Notes under the pieces: model-generated
What the model was told of the DNA's origin: nothing
Seen by the model: only the letters and a program-made list of their open reading frames with translations
Database searches by the model: none
Position numbers and translations under genes: made by a program
Part shown: piece by piece, positions 57,808 through 64,000 of the stretch
Position numbering within the stretch: position 1 is the first letter of the stretch
Layout: every line of letters begins with the position of its first letter
Assembly (NCBI GenBank): GCA_020072925.1
Contig: JAIQGA010000001.1
Span: 42,127-106,126 of the forward strand
Direction: 5' to 3'
Source of the DNA: Terriglobia bacterium
Lineage (GTDB): Bacteria > Acidobacteriota > Terriglobia > UBA7540
Length of the DNA stretch: 64,000 nt

Positions 57808-60800
57808 ATGAAGCCCCTAGTGCGCGGATGGTTCCGGATCCCCGTTCCTCGGACCTTGGTCTATCTTCTCGCGTTGTGCTTACTGTGTATCCACCCCCTG
57901 CTCCAGGCTGCCACGCAGAACGCCCTGGTGACCGGGTCTGTATACGACCAGCGGAACGGCGCTGCCATTCCGGGGGCTGCTGTCCGGTTGATCAATGCCA
58001 GCACCGGCTTCTCCCAGCAACGGGTGACGGACGCAAACGGGATTTATACGTTTCCCAGTGTTCCTCCCGCGCCCGGCTATCTGATCTCCGTGGAGAAAGG
58101 CGGATATGCGACGTCGATCCTGCAAGACCAGGAAATCAATGTCGGAGACAACAAGCTGATTCTCCCGCCCTTCCTCCTGCAATCCCTGGCGCCCACGCCG
58201 TCCGTCGCGGCAGCGGCGCCGGCGCCGACTGAGCCCGAGAAGCCAGCCGAGGTTGCCCGGCAGCCTGTCCCCACGGCGCCGCCTAGCACCCAACCCGTGG
58301 CTCCTCCTACCACGCCACCTGTGGCACCTCCAGCGGAGCAACCCGCGGCGCCGGCACCGATCGCGCCCGCCGCCCCGGCTGTCGCGGCGGCGACTCCTCC
58401 TGCTCCGGCTCCCGTCCATCGCGTGGCCCATGCCCCCACGGTATCCATGGACTTTGTCACCAGTACGGTGGGCGGCGTTGTGGACAGCACGGCGGTGCAC
58501 ACCTTGCCACTAGCAGGCCGGGACTTCCTCGACCTGGCGCTGCTGGTGATGGGGACTTACCCGGTCGAACAAGGATCAACCCTTGCCGGCGCGTCGATTG
58601 TCGTCAACGGGACGCGCGCCAACATGAACAACTTCCTGCTCGACGGCGTGGACAACAACGACTACACGATTAACCAGTCGCTGCCCTTTCAAATAATCGA
58701 GGCGATGCAGGAGTTCCGCGTCCAAACCAGCACCTCGACGGCCGAGTACGGCCGTTCGGGCGGAGCCCAGATCAACGCCATCAGCCGGAGCGGGTCGAAC
58801 ACCTTTCATGGCACCCTGTTCGAGTTCAACCGCAACGCGGCCTTGAGCAGCATGAATGCGCTCACCGCTTACAAGGGCGGGAGCTTTGACGGGTTTGCAC
58901 AGTATGCCAGGCAAAACGAGATCTGGGGCGGCCCCAATCCCTATGACCCCGCCGCCTGCGCCAATCAGGGAATTTGTGGCGGCACCCTTTTCCCGACTCC
59001 CATCCTGAGTGATCCGACTTTGGCGAAGATCTACGATCAAGGGCGGAATCCGCGTATCAATGAGAACCAGTTTGGCGCCAACCTCGGCGGGCCCATTGTC
59101 AAGAACAAGGCCTTCTTCTTTGCCAATTGGGAGAGCCTGCGCGCCGACAACCCGCGCCCGGTTTTCGAACGCGTGCCCAGTACTTACTACCGCGCTTCAA
59201 GGTTTGCGATTGGACCGAGCACCACACGCGCAAACGCACTTCTCAACCTTTATCCTGTCCCCAACGTTCCGTACAGCACGGTCACCGACGTGTTTGGTTT
59301 TCCGGTGAGCGATCCGAAAACCGGTGATTTCCCCGTCTTACCCCTTACTCCTACCACCGGTTCGTTCTTCGTGGGGGACTCGCGAGATTTCAGTAATTCA
59401 GATAACTTCCTGGAACGCGTGGACCTGCGCCCGAACGACCGCGCCACCCTGAGCTTCAAACACAACATCCAACGCATCAATCAGGTGCAGGGGGGAACAC
59501 TGCCCGCGACCTCCACTTATCCCGGTAATGGAACGGAAGTGCGGGGGCGGAACCAGAATTTCAGCTTCAATTACGTCGATCAGCTCAGCGACCGCACGGT
59601 CAACGAATTGCGGCTGGGGTGGAACCGCTTCCGCCTCAGCAATCTCCCTCTCGACCGGACGTTCAACCCCTCGGGTCTTTTTAACAACCTCAATTTCACA
59701 GACCAAGGTCTACCCACGTTCCTGATCGGTGGGTTCAATGACAGCAGCGGCCCCTATGCCAACCTGGGATCCACATTTTCCGCACCCAGCCAACGCGCCA
59801 ACAATGTCTGGTCGGTGGGGGAGAACATTAGCCACACCTCCGGCCGGCATGTGCTCAAGTTCGGCGCAGAGGGGCGGTACAACCGCCTGGATGTGAACAA
59901 TTCGGCGCTGGGCCGTGGGTTGGTCACCATCTTTACCGCCGGATTTGGCGCAGATTTCGGCCTGCCGGACCTCGCGAGCATTGCGCGGGTCGCACCGGAA
60001 TTCGGAGGCGTTGACGGCCGGGGGGGGTATGACCGTTCGTTTCGTGCCAAGTCACTTGATTGGTTCGCACAGGACACCTGGCAGGCACGTCCGGGCCTCT
60101 CGATTACGATGGGCATCCGCTACGAGCTCAACCAGGCCCCGATGGAAGCGCGCAATCGCCTGGTCAACGATTACCCCGGGGCCTGCGCCGAATTCGCCTG
60201 CCTGATGCGGTCCGGCTCGGCTTTTGTCCTGGGGAGCAACGGAGGGATCGAGAACGTCGCCAAATTCATCGCGCCTCGGGCAGGGTTCAAGACCGATTTC
60301 AATAACTACGGACCCCATGTGGGAATCGCCTGGTCTCCCTGGAACAGCCGCAAGACCGTTTTCCGTGCCGGCTATGCCGTGGCTTATGATCAGCAGCCCT
60401 TACAGGCCTCCGCCAACATGCTGCTCAACCCTCCTTATGTCCAGCAATGGACTTCCTTCTTTCCGTTCGTGGGGTTGGGTGACACCTTCCCAGCGGGCTT
60501 CCCGAATCAGCCTTACGGCATCTTTGATCTCAATGGCGAAGGCATAAACTCGATCTGGTTCCGGAATCCTTTTTCCATCGTGGCGCGTGACCCGAACACC
60601 CGCAGTTCCTATGTCCAGCAGTTCAATTTTGGCATCCAGCAGAGAGTCAGCAACACCTCGCTCTTCGAGATTGCCTACGTGGGGGCGATCGGACACAAGC
60701 TTCCGCTCAATCGCCTGCTCCTTGCCTGTACGTCCGCAGATCTGGAACTGGATCCACTCAGTTGCCTGCCCCTCCCCCAGAACAGCAGAGGGAGGTACTT

Positions 60801-61794
60801 TCCCTCCCAGTCTGTGAAGGGGGATTCGATCATCATGCAGGAGAACGCCGCGAATTCGAATTTTCACGCCCTCGAAGCGCGCTGGGAGACCCGCGGGTTC
60901 CATGGGATGACCTTCCGCTTCAATTACCAGTGGGCACATTCGATCGACAACGCCTCGACTCCCGTGGCGCCCGTTTTCATGTTTGCGCCTGGCGCGGCCA
61001 GCTTCGTCAAGTCTCTGGGCGGGATCAACGTGGACCAGTTTGCGTCCATCAACAATGCCAATCCCGCCTTGAGCTTGCGTCCCGGGCTGCCGATTATCAC
61101 CACCACGCCGCTGCTGCCCAACGCCTCGACGAACGATGCCAACCTCTCCGGCGAGCGTGCCAGTTCCGACTTCGACGTGCGCCACCGATTCGTGATTTCC
61201 TACATCTATGAAGTTCCCCGTTGGCAACGACTCAAGGCAATGGGTAGCGGATGGACACTCGCGGGTGTTACCACACTCCAGAAGGGACAACCTTTCACAG
61301 TGTTCGGCGACTTCTATGGCGTGCCCTTGCGGCCCGATCAGGTCGGGCCGGCGGCGCTCAATTACAACAACCCCGGGGCGGCGGTGGACGGAGCCATCCC
61401 GGCCGGCTGCAACGTCCCCGGACCCTTCGGGTTCGTGGAGTTGGATTGTACGGGAACGTCTGCGGTCAGCGCGTTTGACATCAACAGGGTTGAGACCTTC
61501 CTCCCCGGTTCTCTGGGACGCAACACCTTCCGGTCGCCGGGGATCATCAATTTCGACTTCTCTGTACTCAAGAATACCTACCTGATGTCCCGGGAACGGC
61601 TGAATCTCCAGTTCCGGGCGGAGTTCTTCAACCTGTTCAACAATGTGAACTACCTCCAGCCTTACAGCCAGATGGGCCAGTTTGCCAGTTATTATGCCTC
61701 GTTCTTCTATGCTGTGCCAAACCCCTTCTTTGGCCAGATCCTTCAGGCGCGGCCTCCGCGGCAGATTCAGTTCGCGGTGAAGTTTGTTTTCTAA
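57808..61794 (+). CDS. Oar-like TonB-dependent receptor with Pro/Ala-rich linker
   Basis: A 1,328-residue outer-membrane protein. A signal peptide (about 1-35) is followed by a carboxypeptidase-regulatory-like domain (LVTGSVYDQRNGAAIPGAAV, ANGIYTFPSVPPAPGYLISV, about 40-115). An 80-residue Pro/Ala/Thr-rich segment (about 125-215) separates it from the plug (HTLPLAGRDFLDLALLVMGT, NNFLLDGVDNNDYT, EYGRSGGAQINAISRSGSNT). The barrel fills the rest and ends in the aromatic RQIQFAVKFVF. Such proteins import large ligands in Acidobacteriota and Myxococcus. ATG 57808 has GAGGAGG about 8 bases upstream. Ligand is unknown. Confidence 0.92.
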   Translation: MKPLVRGWFRIPVPRTLVYLLALCLLCIHPLLQAATQNALVTGSVYDQRNGAAIPGAAVRLINASTGFSQQRVTDANGIYTFPSVPPAPGYLISVEKGGYATSILQDQEINVGDNKLILPPFLLQSLAPTPSVAAAAPAPTEPEKPAEVARQPVPTAPPSTQPVAPPTTPPVAPPAEQPAAPAPIAPAAPAVAAATPPAPAPVHRVAHAPTVSMDFVTSTVGGVVDSTAVHTLPLAGRDFLDLALLVMGTYPVEQGSTLAGASIVVNGTRANMNNFLLDGVDNNDYTINQSLPFQIIEAMQEFRVQTSTSTAEYGRSGGAQINAISRSGSNTFHGTLFEFNRNAALSSMNALTAYKGGSFDGFAQYARQNEIWGGPNPYDPAACANQGICGGTLFPTPILSDPTLAKIYDQGRNPRINENQFGANLGGPIVKNKAFFFANWESLRADNPRPVFERVPSTYYRASRFAIGPSTTRANALLNLYPVPNVPYSTVTDVFGFPVSDPKTGDFPVLPLTPTTGSFFVGDSRDFSNSDNFLERVDLRPNDRATLSFKHNIQRINQVQGGTLPATSTYPGNGTEVRGRNQNFSFNYVDQLSDRTVNELRLGWNRFRLSNLPLDRTFNPSGLFNNLNFTDQGLPTFLIGGFNDSSGPYANLGSTFSAPSQRANNVWSVGENISHTSGRHVLKFGAEGRYNRLDVNNSALGRGLVTIFTAGFGADFGLPDLASIARVAPEFGGVDGRGGYDRSFRAKSLDWFAQDTWQARPGLSITMGIRYELNQAPMEARNRLVNDYPGACAEFACLMRSGSAFVLGSNGGIENVAKFIAPRAGFKTDFNNYGPHVGIAWSPWNSRKTVFRAGYAVAYDQQPLQASANMLLNPPYVQQWTSFFPFVGLGDTFPAGFPNQPYGIFDLNGEGINSIWFRNPFSIVARDPNTRSSYVQQFNFGIQQRVSNTSLFEIAYVGAIGHKLPLNRLLLACTSADLELDPLSCLPLPQNSRGRYFPSQSVKGDSIIMQENAANSNFHALEARWETRGFHGMTFRFNYQWAHSIDNASTPVAPVFMFAPGAASFVKSLGGINVDQFASINNANPALSLRPGLPIITTTPLLPNASTNDANLSGERASSDFDVRHRFVISYIYEVPRWQRLKAMGSGWTLAGVTTLQKGQPFTVFGDFYGVPLRPDQVGPAALNYNNPGAAVDGAIPAGCNVPGPFGFVELDCTGTSAVSAFDINRVETFLPGSLGRNTFRSPGIINFDFSVLKNTYLMSRERLNLQFRAEFFNLFNNVNYLQPYSQMGQFASYYASFFYAVPNPFFGQILQARPPRQIQFAVKFVF

Positions 61795-61894
61795 TGGCTG
61801 CCCGGGCGGGCGACGGGTCTGCGGACCCGCCGCCCCCTGTCTCGGTGTTTTTCTTCTGGCGCGCTCGCGATGAACGTCCCCCCCGAAATAGGCC

Positions 61895-61923
61895 TTGACA
61901 ACCGAATGGATCTGTGATAGCCT
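61895..61923 (+). promoter_or_regulatory. Promoter upstream of the NlpC/P60 gene
   Basis: TTGACA (61895-61900), 17-base spacer, TAGCCT (61918-61923), about 140 bases before the ATG. TGTGATAGCCT here also occurs at about 57687. Confidence 0.6.
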
Positions 61924-62062
61924 ACTATTGTGGCAGTAAGGGTTCAGGCCGGCCGCCCGTGCCGCAATCACCAGAAAAACCTTCCTGAAAACAAGAATTT
62001 GCACAAAAATACCGAAGAGTGAAAATAAAGAGGAAGGAAAGTGTCAAATCATTAGGTGCTCG

Positions 62063-62911
62063 ATGAACCTCTTGCTCCTTCTCGCGCTGGTCACCTCCCC
62101 CACCACTCAGGGGACTGTCATCTTAGCCGTCGCCAATATGTACTCAGCTCCTAGCGCGGACACCGATGTTGTCTCGCAGGCCATCTACGGAACGAACATT
62201 GATCTTCTGGAAGAGCAGGAAGGTTGGGCGGAGGTTCGCACTCCCGATGATTACAAGGGTTGGATGCAATTGACCTCGCTCCGGCGCCTCTCGCCTGGCG
62301 ATCCTCCTTACGCCGCGAGCGGTCAGGTCGCGCACGTGGAGAGCTTGTCCGCTAACGTCTACCGTGAGCCCGACGTGACCAAGCACGCGCCAGTCCTGAC
62401 GGTGCCGTTTGAGACGCGCCTGGAAGTTGCGAACGAGTCTTCTGCCGGTGAAGAGCGCTGGCTCGAGGTGCGCCTGGCCGGCGGCGGCTCCGCCTGGGTG
62501 CAGCGCGGCGATGTCAGCTTCGATTCCAAGCCTCTGACAATCAAACAAACCATTGCCCTTGCTAAACGGTTTCTGGGTATTACCTACCTTTGGGGCGGGA
62601 CCTCCAGCGTTGGTTTCGATTGCTCGGGCTTCACTCAAATGTTGGTCCGGCAGCGCGGCATCATCATGCCGCGTGACGCCGATTTGCAGGCGGCGTGGAG
62701 AGGAGTGGTTTCCGTGAAGCGGAAGAAGCTCAAGCCGGGCGACCTCCTCTACTTCGGCAGTTCGCCGGAACACATCACGCATACCGGTATGTTCATTGGC
62801 CACGGCAGGTTCATCCACGACACCACCTACGAGCATCCCGGCGTGCAAATCAGCCGCCTCAAGGACCCTTACTGGAGCAAGCTGCTGGTGGCATGCAGGA
62901 GGTTGAAATGA
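62063..62911 (+). CDS. NlpC/P60 peptidoglycan endopeptidase with SH3 domains
   Basis: A 282-residue exported protein. A short signal is followed by two SH3b-like domains (about 18-75 and 90-155) and an NlpC/P60 domain with the catalytic Cys187 in VGFDCSGFTQ and His in THTGMFIGHGRFIH. The layout matches gamma-D-glutamyl-diamino-acid endopeptidases (YkfC type) that release L-Ala-D-Glu from wall peptides. Its stop overlaps the next gene's start (AATGA), and that gene is an Ala-Glu epimerase, which fits a recycling pathway. ATG 62063. Confidence 0.92.
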   Translation: MNLLLLLALVTSPTTQGTVILAVANMYSAPSADTDVVSQAIYGTNIDLLEEQEGWAEVRTPDDYKGWMQLTSLRRLSPGDPPYAASGQVAHVESLSANVYREPDVTKHAPVLTVPFETRLEVANESSAGEERWLEVRLAGGGSAWVQRGDVSFDSKPLTIKQTIALAKRFLGITYLWGGTSSVGFDCSGFTQMLVRQRGIIMPRDADLQAAWRGVVSVKRKKLKPGDLLYFGSSPEHITHTGMFIGHGRFIHDTTYEHPGVQISRLKDPYWSKLLVACRRLK

Positions 62912-64000
62912 ATCGGCGGGACTGGTTGAAGGGAGCCGCGGGGGCCGGAGCGGCCTGGAGCGTCGGAGCTCGAGCTGCGGTTCCAGATGTCCCCCCGACA
63001 GCGACTGGCGAGGGGTCTTCGGCGCACCTCTCCACGCAGATTGTGCGGTTGAAGCTGCGGCACACCTGGACCACCGTGATGTCGTCGAGCGAATATCGCG
63101 ACACCCTCCAGGTCCGTTTGACGCGCGATGGCGTAACGGGCGTCGGCGAAGGCGCGCCGATCGTCCGCTATCAGGAAAGCGCCGAGACGGCGCGGCAGGC
63201 CGTCGAATCCGTGCGCGGGCTCGTGGAGCAGGCCGACTTCTGGGAATTCGAGAAGTTGATGGCGGAAGTCTTCCGCCGCGTGCCCGGGCAATTCGCCGCC
63301 AAGGCAGGCCTCGACATCGCCTTGATGGACTGGATCGGCCAGAAGCTGGGCGTGCCGCTCTACCGCTACTTCGGCCTGGACCCGCACGATGCTCCCGTCA
63401 CGACCTTCTCCATCGGCATCGACACGCCCGAAATCACTCGTCAGAAGGTGCGCGAGGCGGCGCCTTACCCCATCCTGAAAATCAAAGTGGGCCTTGACAC
63501 CGATGAGGCGACGATCGCCGCCGTGCGCAGCGTCACCGACAAGCCGTTGCGCGTGGACGCCAACGAAGGCTGGAAAGACAAAGAGGAAGCAGTGCGGAAG
63601 ATCAACTGGCTCGCGACTCAGGGCGTGGAGTTTGTCGAGCAGCCCATGCCCGCGCCCATGCTCGAGGAAACGCGCTGGGTCCACGAGCGCGTCCACATCC
63701 CCTTGATCGCGGACGAAGCCTGCCTGCGCCCCTCGGATATTCCCCGCCTGTCAGGTATCTATGACGGAGTTAACATCAAGCTGGATAAAAGCGGGGGAAT
63801 GATGGAGGCGTACCGCATGATCCAGATCGCGCGGGCGCTGGGCTTCAAGAGCATGCTGGGCTGCATGATCTCGAGTTCCGTGAGCGTCACGGCCGCCGCG
63901 CACCTCTCTCCGCTGGTCGACTACGCCGATCTGGACGGAAATCTCTTGATTGCCAACGACCCCTATCAGGGGGTCGAGGTCAAGAACGGGAAACTGATCC
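62908..64000 (+). CDS. L-Ala-D/L-Glu epimerase with Tat-like leader (3' end outside window)
   Basis: An enolase-superfamily protein, 364 codons visible. It starts with a twin-Arg-type leader (MNRRDWLKGAAGAGAAWSVG). The muconate-cycloisomerase barrel shows KIK (Lys191/Lys193), metal ligands Asp217 (RVDANEGW), Glu244 (FVEQPMP), Asp269 (IADEA) and Lys291/294 (GVNIKLDKSGG). It interconverts L-Ala-D-Glu and L-Ala-L-Glu for peptide reuse. A leader on this normally cytoplasmic enzyme is unusual. ATG 62908 has GGAGG 5 bases upstream and overlaps the peptidase stop codon. Confidence 0.92.
   Translation, partial: MNRRDWLKGAAGAGAAWSVGARAAVPDVPPTATGEGSSAHLSTQIVRLKLRHTWTTVMSSSEYRDTLQVRLTRDGVTGVGEGAPIVRYQESAETARQAVESVRGLVEQADFWEFEKLMAEVFRRVPGQFAAKAGLDIALMDWIGQKLGVPLYRYFGLDPHDAPVTTFSIGIDTPEITRQKVREAAPYPILKIKVGLDTDEATIAAVRSVTDKPLRVDANEGWKDKEEAVRKINWLATQGVEFVEQPMPAPMLEETRWVHERVHIPLIADEACLRPSDIPRLSGIYDGVNIKLDKSGGMMEAYRMIQIARALGFKSMLGCMISSSVSVTAAAHLSPLVDYADLDGNLLIANDPYQGVEVKNGKLI

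Noticed and set aside
60400..62004. Long minus-strand open frame opposite the TonB receptor
   Set aside because: No recognisable protein; it is the shadow of the receptor gene in GC-rich DNA.
1..64000. tRNA, rRNA and CRISPR arrays
   Set aside because: No T-loop-like GGTTCGAATCC in a cloverleaf context, no rRNA sequence, and no direct repeats with unique spacers. The 7/8-bp arrays have no spacers.

Overview
The window is about 64 kb of GC-rich, densely coded bacterial chromosome. It has no rRNA, no recognisable tRNA and no CRISPR array. Several traits together suggest an Acidobacteriota-type genome: a 1,328-residue Oar-like TonB-dependent receptor with an N-terminal carboxypeptidase-regulatory domain, an exported VWFA protein with a DTSGSM motif, a Ser/Thr kinase carrying long TPR-like repeats, and many short exported or receiver-like proteins. 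This placement is inferred from gene content and was not tested by phylogeny.

Layout. 1-2.4 kb: end of a coiled-coil membrane protein, then glmU carrying an unusual C-terminal STAS domain. 2.7-5.8 kb: a stand-alone reverse transcriptase, then a zinc-ribbon protein and a PIN-domain protein. 5.8-9.2 kb: exported protein, yvcK, TPR protein, rhodanese. 9.3-10.1 kb and 17.4-18.1 kb: two copies of a winged-helix plus degenerate-receiver gene pair. 10.8-15.6 kb: recG, rsmD, a low-complexity exported protein, an N-acetylglucosamine-kinase-like gene and a pilB/gspE remnant. 16.2-21.7 kb: galT, a PLD-family protein, sixA and hypothetical genes. 21.9-29.1 kb: a 2-oxoacid dehydrogenase and lipoylation cluster on the minus strand (lpd, lipB, two E1-alpha genes, E1-beta, E2). 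29.3-29.9 kb: a toxin-antitoxin pair whose toxin has an in-frame stop. 30-35.2 kb: VWFA protein, receiver protein with a long Pro/Ala/Glu tail, bamD-like lipoprotein, rpe. 35.3-40.3 kb: an accessory island with an IS21-like end remnant, an N6-adenine methylase, a PD-(D/E)xK-type partner and a truncated exported-protein gene. 40.5-43.4 kb: YdjM-like and RhaT-like membrane proteins and ymdB. 43.5-51.1 kb: the translation and division cluster thrS-infC-rpmI-rplT-pheS-pheT-zapB-like-zapA; infC appears to start at ATC and pheT carries a frameshift. 51.2-53.3 kb: orphan AbrB protein, a 12-codon lysine-rich gene with its own promoter and terminator, and two lemA genes. 53.4-64 kb: Ser/Thr kinase, exported TPR protein, TonB receptor, and a peptidoglycan-recycling pair (NlpC/P60 peptidase and Ala-Glu epimerase, the latter cut by the window edge).

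The most striking non-genic signal is a family of degenerate 7- or 8-bp-period arrays in about fifteen places. Each locus uses its own repeat word, and most loci carry two inverted arms with the same word. They fill the gaps of the dehydrogenase and pheS/pheT regions, supply stop codons to neighbouring genes, and in places lie inside genes. A second family of short perfect palindromes also occurs, twice inside coding sequence and kept in frame. Other leading observations are the GlmU-STAS fusion, the reverse-transcriptase locus with competing inverted repeats at its 3' end, the methylase/PD-(D/E)xK pair and the duplicated winged-helix/pseudo-receiver module.
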